A stretch of 64,000 bases of DNA from an uncultured Cohaesibacter sp. (GCF_963664735.1 NZ_OY761553.1:372001-436000), one strand, 5' to 3'; shown: positions 28,777 to 37,875, counted from the stretch's first letter. The notes: a model not told the origin generated them from the letters alone. Made by a program: numbers and translations.

Positions 28777-29748
28777 ATGAGCCAGATGAATAACGATGCG
28801 GGTGGGCTTTCACCCGCCGACAAGGCTGCTGTGTCCAGTGCCGGGGGTGGCAAGGATACACAAACCGGTGTGTTGCTGGCATTGGCTTGTTATTGCTCCT
28901 GGGGTATTTTTCCGCTTTATTTCAACATGCTTGCGCATGTTCCTGCATTGGAAGTGGTGGGGCACCGGATCGTCTGGTCTTTGATCTTGATGTCGCTCTG
29001 GTTTCTGCTCAAACGGCGCTGGGGAGAGGTCTGGGTTGTGCTCAGGCAGCCAAAGGTTTTTGGTGTGCTCATTCTGTCCGGTTTGCTGATTAGTGGCAAT
29101 TGGCTCACCTACGTTTATGCTGTCGGGCACGGGCATGCAACGGAAGCCAGCCTTGGCTATTTCATCGTGCCGCTGATCAATGTCGCCGCCGGGTATCTGT
29201 TCCTGTCCGAGCGTTTGTCACGTTTGCAATGGGTGGCCATTGGCTTGGTCATTGCGGCGATTGCCTTGCAGTTGTTTTGGTTGGGGACTTTTCCGGTTCT
29301 GTCTTTGCTGATCGCGCTCACCTTTGGTGGCTATGGATATTTGCGCAAAATTGTTCCCGTTGGTCCGAATTTGGGCCTGCTGATCGAGTTGATCGCAATT
29401 ACGCCGCTGGCACTGATCTATATCGCCTATCTTGAGACAAATGATCTGGGACATTTCAGCTTCGCAGACATGCCGACCGTCAGCCTTCTGATCTTTACCG
29501 GCGTGCTGACTTCGCTGCCTCTGATATGGTTTTCCGGTGCTGCAAAACGGCTGAATCTGGCAACTCTAGGGATCATGCAATATATCAACCCGTCGATACA
29601 GTTTTTGCTCGCGGTATTTGTGCTTCAGGAGCCGCTCAGCATGAGCAAGCTGATGACATTTTGCCTGATCTGGCTCTCCGTCTCTATCTATTCCTATGAT
29701 GCGGTTGCGCTGGCAAGGCACAAAAGGATAGGCGCAGCAAAGGCCTAG
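28777..29748 (+). CDS. rarD: EamA-family transporter RarD
   Basis: 323 residues with ten predicted transmembrane helices. After a polar N-terminus (MSQMNNDAGGLSPADKAAVS) come the RarD features GVLLALACYCSWGIFPLYFN, VPALEVVGHRIVWSLILMSL, SGLLISGNWLTYVYAVGHGH and IMQYINPSIQFLLAVFVLQE. RarD-type proteins are drug/metabolite transporters of the inner membrane with unsettled substrates (chloramphenicol-related resistance is reported for some). The last 4 bases overlap the convergent YdcZ-like gene. The closeness to cimA suggests one transcript but not necessarily one pathway. Confidence 0.93.
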   Translation: MSQMNNDAGGLSPADKAAVSSAGGGKDTQTGVLLALACYCSWGIFPLYFNMLAHVPALEVVGHRIVWSLILMSLWFLLKRRWGEVWVVLRQPKVFGVLILSGLLISGNWLTYVYAVGHGHATEASLGYFIVPLINVAAGYLFLSERLSRLQWVAIGLVIAAIALQLFWLGTFPVLSLLIALTFGGYGYLRKIVPVGPNLGLLIELIAITPLALIYIAYLETNDLGHFSFADMPTVSLLIFTGVLTSLPLIWFSGAAKRLNLATLGIMQYINPSIQFLLAVFVLQEPLSMSKLMTFCLIWLSVSIYSYDAVALARHKRIGAAKA

Positions 29749-30209
29749 TCTTTGCTCGGTGTGGTCAATAGCCAGATCGCGGCGGAAAAGAGCACAAGAC
29801 CGAACAGTCTTCTCCAGTCAATCGGTGTTGGTTCATGACCAGCCAAGCCCAGATAATCTGCAAGAAGAGCGATTGCCATTTGGCCAAAAACCACCAGAGC
29901 GACTGCGGCGGCCGGATTTACGCGCGAGAATGCAAAGGCCGAGCCGGAGACAATGATGACACCCGCCAAGCCTCCCGCCAACATGAGAAAAACCCGCGAC
30001 CAACTCAGATGGGCAACGGTCAGACTTCCTGTCGAATAGAAAATTGCCAGTAACGACACGGCTATGAAGCCGCCTGCAACATACATGACGAGCCCGGTGC
30101 TGGCTGCATTGTCGGCGACACTGACGCGTGCAGAAAGAATGGCTTGAAAGGCAATGACGATGCCCACGACAAGTGCGACGATAGCTCCAAGGGTTGCTGA
30201 TTGGCTCAT
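29745..30209 (-). CDS. DMT-type small membrane protein (YdcZ/DUF606 family)
   Basis: 154 residues from ATG 30209 (MSQSATLGAIVALVVGIVIA). Five hydrophobic helices fit the DUF606/YdcZ half-size DMT transporters: AFQAILSARVSVADNAASTG, GGFIAVSLLAIFYSTG, MLAGGLAGVIIVSGSAFAFS, VALVVFGQMAIALLADYLG, and an end IDWRRLFGLVLFSAAIWLLT. Half-size members function as dimers. The frame is open upstream to 30404, but the added residues are polar and unlike the family. Convergent with rarD, overlapping by 4 bases. Confidence 0.85.
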   Translation of the reverse strand: MSQSATLGAIVALVVGIVIAFQAILSARVSVADNAASTGLVMYVAGGFIAVSLLAIFYSTGSLTVAHLSWSRVFLMLAGGLAGVIIVSGSAFAFSRVNPAAAVALVVFGQMAIALLADYLGLAGHEPTPIDWRRLFGLVLFSAAIWLLTTPSKD

Positions 30210-30960
30210 GAAAATATCCGGGATGCCTGTTTCTAAAACGATGTACTCATATTCGCGCGCGAACGTAGGGTAATGTTGTTGATCGGGCAATATCACAAAG
30301 CCGAGTGTGGATATAAATTTTGTAGCTCGTTCGCTGCTATGCGTGCGATATTTACAGAGCTTTGATTTGTATCGTCTCGTTATTGGCGAACGGACTTGAT
30401 GCAAATGTTATTCTTTGTGAGGTGAGACTTGCTTAGAATAAAAGATATGATTGAGGCCAGTTTTTGTTTTCAACTATAAGAGTGAATTTGAAACTGAAGA
30501 TGTTTGTTTGATATCGGTTGTTTATATATTTATATTTTCGATCCCGGCTATATAATATTATGCGTGGACTGGAAGTATTTATGCATTAGGTATAAAATAC
30601 CTGCCTATAATTTTGAATGAGTTATTTAGACAAAAGAGAGACTAATATTCAAAATAGTGCTACTATCCGTTAGCTCTCTATTGGCGAACTTGGGCTACGT
30701 GTCATTTGCGCTTTTCGCGCGATGCTTTTGGTGCATTTTTTTGACCAGACTTGTCCGGTTTTAAAAAAACGGCTAGGAGTTGATCTGAATATCGGAGAAT
30801 CTTGGGATTCTCTGCTGTTTTCGACACAACAAAGCGACTGTTTTAGGTCCCATGGCACGAGGACAGCGCTGATTGGCGTGGATACTGCTTTTCTCATGCG
30901 CGAACCTGTGTTCTGAATTGGTTCTGCTGCTGATCGGCACAACGGAAGTGTGATTGTAGG
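30210..30960. other. AT-rich intergenic region
   Basis: About 750 bases, notably AT-rich between 30420 and 30660 compared with the flanking genes, with runs such as TTTATATATTTATATTTTCG. A short palindrome GGTATAAAATACC occurs at about 30588-30600. The open frames (for example 30722-30916 plus) have no ribosome site or family features. It contains the promoters for the YdcZ-like gene and the LysM gene and may hold a small RNA, but none could be defined. Confidence 0.35.
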
Positions 30961-32511
30961 ATGAAATCTGCTACACCATTTGTCGCAATTGTTTGCGGTG
31001 TTTTTATTGCTCTGGTCGTGGGCGTTGCCGCTTTTGGAGATAGGATCGGGCTTGGAGACCTTTCTTCGAGCATCAATAACAAGATTTCGGCCATTACAGC
31101 CCTTGTTGTTCCTCCCAAAAAGGAAGAGCCTGCAGCGGCGAGCGTCAAGACTTCTGCTGAGAAACCGCAAACCGAAACGGTTGGCGATGCCGAGAAAACT
31201 CAGAAGAAAGAAGTCAGCGAGCAGGAGCCGACATTTGACATCGTGCGTGTCGAGCCGGATGGTAACACTTTGGTTGCCGGGCGCGCATCGCCGGGATGGA
31301 CTGTCGAACTCAGAAATGGTAACGCCACCTTGTCCACTGCCGTTGCAGATGTGAACGGTGAATGGGTCATGGTGTTGAATGACCCTCTCGGTCAGGGCGT
31401 TTCTGATCTTTCGCTATCTGCGCAATCCAAAGACGGAGCAGAAGTTGTCACCTCAAAAAGCTCAGTGACTGTTGCACGATCTGATAAAGACACGGGCGAG
31501 CTTCTGGTGGTTGAAACCACTCCGGGACAGGCCTCCAAGGTTTTGACCAGCATTGCCAATCCTGCGTCGAAAGATGCTTCATCTGGAGAAGCAAAAGCCG
31601 CCAGTGTGCAGGACCCGCCGGCTGCTGCCGCTGCTGAAAAGCCGATTGTTTCTGAGCAAACTGAAGCTGCCCAATCCCAAGCCGAGATGTCGAAAGTGGC
31701 TGATGGTGCAGCAGACCAAACTGGTGAAAATTTGGAAAAACCCGCCGCAGCTGCTCAACCTGAAACCGCAGAAACCGGGGTTGAAGCACCAATCGATGTT
31801 GCTTCTCTGGCCAAACCATCTGCGGAGGCTTCAGAAGCTGGCTCCAGCAATGTAGCGGTTGCCAATGTGGATCAGAAACCTGCAGAAGGTGCTCCTGTTG
31901 CAGCCGGGCAATCTGTTGCCATCGAAGCGGTTGAGATTGAAGGCGACATGCTCTTTGTTGCCGGTGCTGCTGAGCCCGCAGGGGCGCTGTTACGTCTCTA
32001 TATTGATAATGGAGAGATTGCAAATGGGCGCAGCGGTGAGACCGGGCGCTTCTTGTTTGACAATAATGTTTCCCTCGATGTTGGCTCCCATACTGTTCGT
32101 GTGGATATGCTCGACAGTGCCAACGGTGCGGTTCTTACCCGCGCTGAGGTCTCATTTGACAAGCAGTCTGATGCCAAGCTGGTGGTCAATGCGCAAGGTA
32201 CGCTTGGTGACAAATTCCAACATGGTGTGAGTGCGTCCGGTGTGTCCGGAGCGGTGCAAACCAAGAAGGTCATTATTCGCCGGGGTGACAATCTCTGGAC
32301 GATTGCCCGCCGCGTATATGGTGCCGGTATCCGCTATTCCACCATTTATGACACCAACAATGATCAGATTCGTGATCCGCACTGGATTTATCCCGGTCAG
32401 GTTTTTGAGCTGCCCAAGGGGCAGGACGGTTGGGACAATAATTTCGATGCTGTTGACAGTCCCGGCCTGAGCAAGGTTCCGGAACCTTCGGCCAGTGCCG
32501 TTTCCGGCTGA
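30961..32511 (+). CDS. LysM peptidoglycan-binding protein with Ig-like modules
   Basis: 516 residues. An N-terminal membrane anchor or uncleaved signal (residues 5-26, TPFVAIVCGVFIALVVGVAA) is followed by a long Ala/Glu/Lys/Pro-rich linker. Two similar bacterial Ig-like modules are visible: VRVEPDGNTLVAGRASPGWT near 95-165, and VEIEGDMLFVAGAAEPAGAL near 325-395. A C-terminal LysM domain spans about residues 440-485 (IIRRGDNLWTIARRVYGAGI, then PHWIYPGQVFELP). LysM binds the glycan backbone of peptidoglycan. Similar proteins are common in Rhizobiales as envelope structure or division-linked factors, but the role of this one is unknown. Single gene with its own terminator. Confidence 0.85.
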   Translation: MKSATPFVAIVCGVFIALVVGVAAFGDRIGLGDLSSSINNKISAITALVVPPKKEEPAAASVKTSAEKPQTETVGDAEKTQKKEVSEQEPTFDIVRVEPDGNTLVAGRASPGWTVELRNGNATLSTAVADVNGEWVMVLNDPLGQGVSDLSLSAQSKDGAEVVTSKSSVTVARSDKDTGELLVVETTPGQASKVLTSIANPASKDASSGEAKAASVQDPPAAAAAEKPIVSEQTEAAQSQAEMSKVADGAADQTGENLEKPAAAAQPETAETGVEAPIDVASLAKPSAEASEAGSSNVAVANVDQKPAEGAPVAAGQSVAIEAVEIEGDMLFVAGAAEPAGALLRLYIDNGEIANGRSGETGRFLFDNNVSLDVGSHTVRVDMLDSANGAVLTRAEVSFDKQSDAKLVVNAQGTLGDKFQHGVSASGVSGAVQTKKVIIRRGDNLWTIARRVYGAGIRYSTIYDTNNDQIRDPHWIYPGQVFELPKGQDGWDNNFDAVDSPGLSKVPEPSASAVSG

Positions 32512-32534
32512 TGTTAAGCTGTTCAGAGGTTGAT

Positions 32535-32572
32535 ATGGCCCGGAGCGTCGTGATGCTTCGGGCCATTTTGTT
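32535..32572 (+). terminator. Rho-independent terminator after the LysM gene
   Basis: 12-base-pair stem ATGGCCCGGAGC / GCTTCGGGCCAT (one G-U) with a short loop and TTTTGTTTG. Confidence 0.88.
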
Positions 32573-32716
32573 TGTGTCATCGAAGGCGGTATATAGGGCT
32601 GATTATCGTAAAAATGCGATGAAGCCTTGTAATTTCAGCCTGACATCTCTATTAATCGTCAATATACGATGAATTGTCCCTGATCCTTGTGGCACGGCAC
32701 CGGTAGGGAGAGCGAA

Positions 32717-33082
32717 ATGGGTGATACAAACATTGATAAAGGGTGGGGGCTTTGTGGTGACGCAAAGTTCGATGATTGCTGTTGCGACGTTGATCTGGAA
32801 CTCGCCAAAGCCTTTAAGGCGCTTGGACATCCCGCCCGATTGATGATTTTAGCCAAGCTAGGCGACCACCAGCATTGTTGCGGCGATATCTGCTCTTCTT
32901 TGCCGCTTGCCCAATCGACAGTGTCGCAGCACCTGAAAGTTTTGCGGGAATGCGGCTTCATAGAGTGGCAAGCTTCAGGGCCGCAGTCTCACTACCGGGT
33001 CAATTCTGAGAAGATTTCATGGTTTCTTGCCCGAAACAAAGCTTTTTTTGATGGGGTAATAACCAAGCTACCTAATGAATAA
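32717..33082 (+). CDS. Cysteine-rich ArsR-family metal(loid)-type regulator
   Basis: 121 residues from ATG 32717 (MGDTNIDKGWGLCGDAKFDD), preceded by GGGAGAG. Winged-helix ArsR: KAFKALGHPARLMILAKLGD, recognition helix LAQSTVSQHLKVLRECG and wing EWQASGPQSHYRV. It carries eight cysteines: Cys13, Cys21-23, Cys54, Cys55, Cys59 and Cys79. The CCGDIC at 54-59 falls where E. coli ArsR has its arsenite-binding CVCDLC, and the N-terminal CCC cluster could add ligands as in CadC-type sensors. A soft metal or metalloid sensor is the likely role (inference). The Atm1-type exporter gene begins 65 bases downstream and is the obvious target. Confidence 0.88.
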   Translation: MGDTNIDKGWGLCGDAKFDDCCCDVDLELAKAFKALGHPARLMILAKLGDHQHCCGDICSSLPLAQSTVSQHLKVLRECGFIEWQASGPQSHYRVNSEKISWFLARNKAFFDGVITKLPNE

Positions 33083-33147
33083 AGCACGAGTATTTCTCGC
33101 GCTTTTCCTCCATCCGGTTTGACCGGCAATTGCAGGACCGAATTCTT

Positions 33148-35076
33148 ATGAGAAAAACACCTTCCATTTCCAAGCCGGAAAGTGAAAGTGCAAAGGACAT
33201 TGATGCAGAAGCATCTGCATACTCAACCTTACGCAAGCTGTGGCCGTATATTTGGCCTGCTAATCGAAGCGATTTGAAAAAGCGTGTGGCGTTTGCCGTT
33301 GCAGCTTTGGCGATGGGCAAGATTGTTAATGTGTTGACGCCCTATTTCTTCAAATGGGCTACGGATATGCTCACCGACAGCAATGCGCCTGACGGCGTTG
33401 GCACGGTCGGTTGGCTGAGTATTCCGATTTTGCTCGTTGCTTCTTACGGCCTGGCGCGAATTACCAATGTCGGATTTGACCAGCTGCGCGATGCCTTGTT
33501 CGCACGCGTTGGTCAGCATGCGGTTCGGAATCTTTCTTCCAAGACCTTCGAGCATATGCATACGCTATCCTTGCGCTATCATCTGCAAAGGCACACGGGC
33601 GGGCTTTCTCGCATTATCGAGAGGGGGACGCACGCTATTGAAGGCGTTGTTCGCCACACGATCCTGCACGCAGTCCCGACCTTCTTGCAGTTTATTTTCA
33701 TGGCTGCCGTGATCGCCTACCAGTTTGATATGATCTATGTGCTAGTGGTTGTTGGCATGATCGCGCTTTATGTGGCTTTTACGGTTCGGGTTACGTCATG
33801 GCGCATCGATATTCGCCGTCGAATGAACCAGTCTGATAACGATGCCAATTCTAAAGCCGTTGATAGTTTGTTGAACTATGAAACGGTCAAATATTTCGGC
33901 AACGAAGAAATGGAGAGCAAACGCTACGACAAGTCTTTGGCCGTTTATCAGAAAGCGGCGATCAGTACCTGGGTTTCTCTGGCTTGGCTGAACTTCGGAC
34001 AAACAGTGATCTTTTCGATTGGCATGGCAATTTGTATGGGACTGTCGGCTTATGGCGTCATGCAGGGTACACAAACGGTTGGTGACTTCGTGTTGATAAA
34101 CGCCCTCTTGATGCAGCTGTCCATTCCACTCAATTTCTTCGGCTCAATGCACCGTGAAATCAAACAGGGGCTTGTTGATCTTGAAGCCATGTTCAGCTTG
34201 ATGGGACATCCTGCCGAAGTAACCGACAAACCCGATGCTTCCAAGCTTTCCGTCAATGGCGGCTCTGTCCGGTTTGACAATGTCTTTTTCCATTATGATG
34301 AAGCCCGTCCGATCCTCAAGGGGGTGAGTTTTGAGGTGCCAGCAGGCAAGACGGTGGCCATCGTTGGTCCGTCCGGGGCGGGCAAATCGACGATCTCGCG
34401 TTTGCTGTTCCGTTTCTATGATGTCTCGGGTGGGGCGATTTCCATCGATGGACAAGATTTGCGCGATGTTCAGCAGCTCAGCTTGCGGCAGAATATCGGA
34501 ATGGTGCCTCAGGATACGGTGCTGTTTAACGATACGCTGCTTTATAACATTGGCTATGGGCGTCCTTCTGCTTCTCGCGAAGAGATCGAGGAAGCCGCCC
34601 GCATGGCTCAGATTTCCGATTTTGTTAAGAGTTTGCCTGACGGGTTTGACACGGAAGTGGGTGAGCGCGGCTTGAAACTCTCCGGTGGTGAGAAGCAGCG
34701 GGTAGCCATTGCGCGGACTATTCTCAAGGCGCCGCCTATTCTGGTGCTTGATGAGGCAACATCGGCGCTTGATAGCCACACGGAACAGGAAATACAGGCG
34801 GCTCTTGATGAGGTCTCACAGAACAGGACGACACTGGTGATTGCTCACCGGCTGTCCACGGTCATTGGTGCTGACGAGATCATCGTGCTCGAAGCGGGCA
34901 AGATCAAGGAACGTGGACGCCATTCAGAGCTTCTGGCCCAAGGTGGTCTCTATGCCTCCATGTGGGATCGTCAGCGCAAGGCAAGCGAAGCGGAAGAGCG
35001 CTTGCGCAAGGCTGTCGAGGGCGACAATCAGGGTTTCTTGCCCGGACATGAGCGAGAGCTTCAACCTGCTGAATGA
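33148..35076 (+). CDS. Atm1-type ABC exporter (fused membrane and ATPase domains)
   Basis: 642 residues from ATG 33148; a TTG at 33130 would add six residues. The membrane domain (residues 40-335) contains six helices, with ATM1-family text such as LRYHLQRHTGGLSRIIERGT, DANSKAVDSLLNYETVKYFG and LNFFGSMHREIKQGLVDLEA. The ATPase domain has Walker A GPSGAGKST, MVPQDTVLFNDTL, signature LSGGEKQRVA, Walker B ILVLDEATSALD and IAHRLSTV. Bacterial Atm1 proteins export glutathione-linked compounds and confer resistance to Ag, Hg and similar soft metals. The pairing with a cysteine-rich ArsR gene just upstream fits a metal-stress role; a housekeeping role in Fe-S or persulfide export is the alternative. 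Confidence 0.93.
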   Translation: MRKTPSISKPESESAKDIDAEASAYSTLRKLWPYIWPANRSDLKKRVAFAVAALAMGKIVNVLTPYFFKWATDMLTDSNAPDGVGTVGWLSIPILLVASYGLARITNVGFDQLRDALFARVGQHAVRNLSSKTFEHMHTLSLRYHLQRHTGGLSRIIERGTHAIEGVVRHTILHAVPTFLQFIFMAAVIAYQFDMIYVLVVVGMIALYVAFTVRVTSWRIDIRRRMNQSDNDANSKAVDSLLNYETVKYFGNEEMESKRYDKSLAVYQKAAISTWVSLAWLNFGQTVIFSIGMAICMGLSAYGVMQGTQTVGDFVLINALLMQLSIPLNFFGSMHREIKQGLVDLEAMFSLMGHPAEVTDKPDASKLSVNGGSVRFDNVFFHYDEARPILKGVSFEVPAGKTVAIVGPSGAGKSTISRLLFRFYDVSGGAISIDGQDLRDVQQLSLRQNIGMVPQDTVLFNDTLLYNIGYGRPSASREEIEEAARMAQISDFVKSLPDGFDTEVGERGLKLSGGEKQRVAIARTILKAPPILVLDEATSALDSHTEQEIQAALDEVSQNRTTLVIAHRLSTVIGADEIIVLEAGKIKERGRHSELLAQGGLYASMWDRQRKASEAEERLRKAVEGDNQGFLPGHERELQPAE

Positions 35077-35103
35077 TCGGCTGTGAAGTGCTCGTTTGAA
35101 AAG

Positions 35104-35142
35104 AAAAATCCCCGGCAACTCAATAGGTTGTCGGGGATTTTT
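35104..35142. terminator. Bidirectional terminator between Atm1-type and SDR genes
   Basis: Long stem AAAAATCCCCGGCAAC / GTTGTCGGGGATTTTT with a 7-base loop; A-run and T-run allow use from both strands. Confidence 0.93.
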
Positions 35143-35234
35143 GTTAATTTGATTCCGCTTTGGTTAAGCTGTTGGAATGATTCAGGTTTTGCAATTAACT
35201 GTATGAAAATTAACGACAAACCTTGTTTGCATTC

Positions 35235-35987
35235 TCAGTCGTAAACCGGTGTGCCATAAGTCTTCCAGCTTGCGGAGCGGAAGTCATACATGCGGCCATG
35301 CTCTTGGCACTCAGGGACAAGACAATTGACAATGTGCGGGGCCAGCTCGCTTGGGTGCGGCAGCGTCATGGGGTCTTCGCCGGGAACGGCTTTGGCGCGC
35401 ATGCCGGTGCGGGTTGCGCCCGGATTGAAGCAATTGACGCGCATCTTGGTTTGTTCGGTCTCGCCAGCATAGGTGCGGATCATGGCTTCAAGGCCAGCCT
35501 TGGAGATCGAGTAGATGCCCCAATATGGTTTGCATTTATGAGGAGCACCAGAGCTCATGAACAGAGCGCGTCCAGCATCAGACTGGCGCAACAAGGGATC
35601 GAGCGAGCGAAGCAAACGCCAGTTGGCTGTCAGGTTCACCGCCATGACCTTGTCCCAATCCTTGACAGGATCAAGATGAGTGATGGGTGTGACTGCGCCG
35701 AGCAAGCCTGCGTTGGCAAAGAGAATATCCAGTTTGCCCCAGCGCTCATAGATGGCTCCTCCAAGCCGGTCGATGGCTTCATAATCGGTAAGGTCCAGCG
35801 GCACGAGGGTTGCTGAGCCGCCAAGAGCCTGAATTTCATCGTCCAGCTCTTCCAGAGCGCCTACCGTCTTGGCGACGGCAATAATGTGTGCTCCTTCTTT
35901 TGCCAGTGCCAAGGCTGCATGCCAGCCGATGCCCCGAGAAGCACCTGTAACGACGGCGATACGATCTTTCAGGCGTTGTTCCGTCAT
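35235..35987 (-). CDS. Short-chain dehydrogenase/reductase (SDR)
   Basis: 250 residues. Classical SDR: cofactor loop TGASRGIGWHAALALAKEG at 14-32, an LDLTD segment at about 64-68, NAG in LDILFANAGLLG, and active site LFMSSGAPHKCKPYWGIYSI with the YxxxK motif YSISK. The C-terminal part is RVNCFNPGATRTGMRAKAVP. The A-K context after the second strand (VAKTVGALEEL) leaves the cofactor open between NADH and NADPH. Substrate unknown. It starts 14 bases after the purF stop on the same strand and is probably co-transcribed with purF, a pairing conserved in several Rhizobiales as far as I recall. Confidence 0.92.
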   Translation of the reverse strand: MTEQRLKDRIAVVTGASRGIGWHAALALAKEGAHIIAVAKTVGALEELDDEIQALGGSATLVPLDLTDYEAIDRLGGAIYERWGKLDILFANAGLLGAVTPITHLDPVKDWDKVMAVNLTANWRLLRSLDPLLRQSDAGRALFMSSGAPHKCKPYWGIYSISKAGLEAMIRTYAGETEQTKMRVNCFNPGATRTGMRAKAVPGEDPMTLPHPSELAPHIVNCLVPECQEHGRMYDFRSASWKTYGTPVYD

Positions 35988-36001
35988 TGCTCAATCTCCT
36001 C

Positions 36002-37561
36002 CTAGTCGACCAACAGGCCAAGCGCCCTGTGGTTTTCTGCGGCTTCAAGATCCTTTAGTCGGGTTGGATAATCGCCAGTGAAGCAATGATCCGTAAATTG
36101 AGGGTTCTTGCTGTCTCTGCCCTCAAAGCCACAGGCGCGATAAATCCCGTCTATCGAGATGAAGCCAAGGGAATCGGCTCCGATATATTTGCGCATGCCT
36201 TCCAGATCATATTGAGCTGCGAGCAGCTTGTCACGATCTGGGGTGTCAATGCCGTAATAGTCGGAATGGGTGATCGGAGGGCTGGCCAGCAGCATGTGCA
36301 CTTCGGTTGCGCCTGCGTCACGCATCATTTGTACGATCTTGGAAGATGTGGTGCCGCGCACGAGGCTGTCATCGACAAGAACGATGCGCTTTCCCTGAAC
36401 CTGCGACCGGTTGGCCGAATGCTTGAGACGTACGCCAAGGGCGCGAATCTGTTGGGTCGGCTCAATGAAGGTACGGCCGACATAGTGGTTACGCACGATG
36501 CCAAGCTCGAAAGGTATGTCAGCTTCCTGCGCATAGCCCAGTGCTGCGGGCACGCCGGAATCGGGAACGGGCACCACGACATCCACATCAAGAGGATGCT
36601 CTTTAGCCAATTCGCGGCCCATCTTTTTGCGGACCTCGTAAACGGAGCGACCTGCAATGAAGGAATCCGGGCGGGAGAAGTAGATATATTCGAAGATATC
36701 AAGGCGGGCAGGTTGTTCAGGGAACGGATGATAGCTCTCGATGCCGTCATCGGTACAGACAATGACTTCGCCGTTCTTGATTTCGCGAACAAACTCGGCG
36801 CCGATCATGTCAAGGGCACAGGTCTCGGAAGCCAGCACGGGAGAGCCATTCAGATCGCCCAGAACGAGCGGGCGAATGCCGAGCGGGTCGCGGGCACCAA
36901 TCAGTTTCTTGCGGGTAAGAGCGACCAGCGCATATCCGCCTTCCATCTGGCGGATGCCATCAATGAAGCGATCAATGATGTTGGATTCGCGGCTTTTGGC
37001 AATGAGCTGCAAGACGACTTCGGAATCCGAGGTCGACTGGAAAATTGCCCCGCGCTGAATGAGGGAACGGCGCAGGGTCATGGCGTTGGTAAACTGGCCA
37101 TTGTGGGCAATTGCGATGCCGCCGCCTTCCAGTTCTGCAAAGAGCGGCTGAACGTTGCGCAATGCGGCGCCACCGGCTGTAGAATAGCGGTTATGGCCGA
37201 TGGCATTGCTGCCGGGCAGTTTTGCCATTGTCGCGGTGTCGGAGAAATTGTCTCCCACGAGACCGAAGCGGCGCTCAAGATGGAAATGCTGTCCGTCATA
37301 GGTTGCGATGCCAGCGGCTTCCTGTCCTCTGTGCTGCAGAGCGTGAAGGCCTAGAGCGGCCAGCGCAGAGGCATCTTCAAAGTTATGAATACCAAAAACG
37401 CCGCACTCTTCGTGCAGGGTATCACCTTCGCAATTCCAGTCGTCATGGATGGGATCAAGTGAGCTGTCTGATGGGCTGATGGATTGATTGCCCGGAGCCG
37501 GACTAGTCCGGTTATTGGAGGAGAGGGAGTGAGACACAGGAGAAAATCCCTTTTCCGACAT
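36002..37561 (-). CDS. purF: Amidophosphoribosyltransferase PurF
   Basis: 519 residues. Glutaminase domain whose nucleophile Cys53 in EECGVFGIHN lies after a 52-residue Ser/Pro-rich leader; the family normally removes a shorter propeptide to expose this Cys. Downstream features: HRGQEAAGIATYDG, GHNRYSTAGGAALRNVQPLF, then the phosphoribosyltransferase domain with VPVPDSGVPAALGYAQE and the PRPP loop IVLVDDSLVRGTTSSKIVQM. It catalyses the first committed step of purine synthesis. The leader is longer than usual, and a later in-frame start might exist, but no better ATG with a ribosome site was seen. Part of the cvpA-purF-SDR order. Confidence 0.95.
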   Translation of the reverse strand: MSEKGFSPVSHSLSSNNRTSPAPGNQSISPSDSSLDPIHDDWNCEGDTLHEECGVFGIHNFEDASALAALGLHALQHRGQEAAGIATYDGQHFHLERRFGLVGDNFSDTATMAKLPGSNAIGHNRYSTAGGAALRNVQPLFAELEGGGIAIAHNGQFTNAMTLRRSLIQRGAIFQSTSDSEVVLQLIAKSRESNIIDRFIDGIRQMEGGYALVALTRKKLIGARDPLGIRPLVLGDLNGSPVLASETCALDMIGAEFVREIKNGEVIVCTDDGIESYHPFPEQPARLDIFEYIYFSRPDSFIAGRSVYEVRKKMGRELAKEHPLDVDVVVPVPDSGVPAALGYAQEADIPFELGIVRNHYVGRTFIEPTQQIRALGVRLKHSANRSQVQGKRIVLVDDSLVRGTTSSKIVQMMRDAGATEVHMLLASPPITHSDYYGIDTPDRDKLLAAQYDLEGMRKYIGADSLGFISIDGIYRACGFEGRDSKNPQFTDHCFTGDYPTRLKDLEAAENHRALGLLVD

Positions 37562-37759
37562 GATCGTGAGATCCTTTCAAATGAAACCTGATGGCTTCAA
37601 GTCTTTGTTAGAGAGCATGACGTCTTGGCCCAAATACCAGGGAAGGCGAAATGCAGACGGGCCTTATACTGGAAGGCTCGGGGAAAACTTTGTTCTGATG
37701 TCTAGATCAAATTGCACCTAAGTGACCTCAAAAGGGGTGCAGTAGGTCCAGAATGCAGA

Positions 37760-37780
37760 ATGGCGGGAGTATCCCGCCAA
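37760..37780. repeat. Short perfect hairpin in the cvpA-purF gap
   Basis: Stem TGGCGGGA / TCCCGCCA with a 3-base loop, extended by flanking A/T pairs. No T-run follows in either direction. It lies in the 314-base gap upstream of purF, in the place expected for an operator or attenuator, but its role is unknown. The remainder of that gap shows no gene. Confidence 0.45.
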
Positions 37781-37875
37781 TCATGTTGTGCCATCCCTAA
37801 CACAGAGCAGAGTTCCAGTCATCTATGCTTTGGTCAGTTCGGTCGTTTTTCTATCAGGAAATCCGGTATAGCGGA

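Noticed and set aside
30722-30916. Plus-strand frame of 64 codons before the LysM gene
   Set aside because: No ribosome site, no similarity and a composition like non-coding sequence.
36086-37354. Long plus-strand frame (422 codons) inside purF
   Set aside because: Antisense shadow of an unmistakable purF gene; no family similarity seen and no ribosome site.
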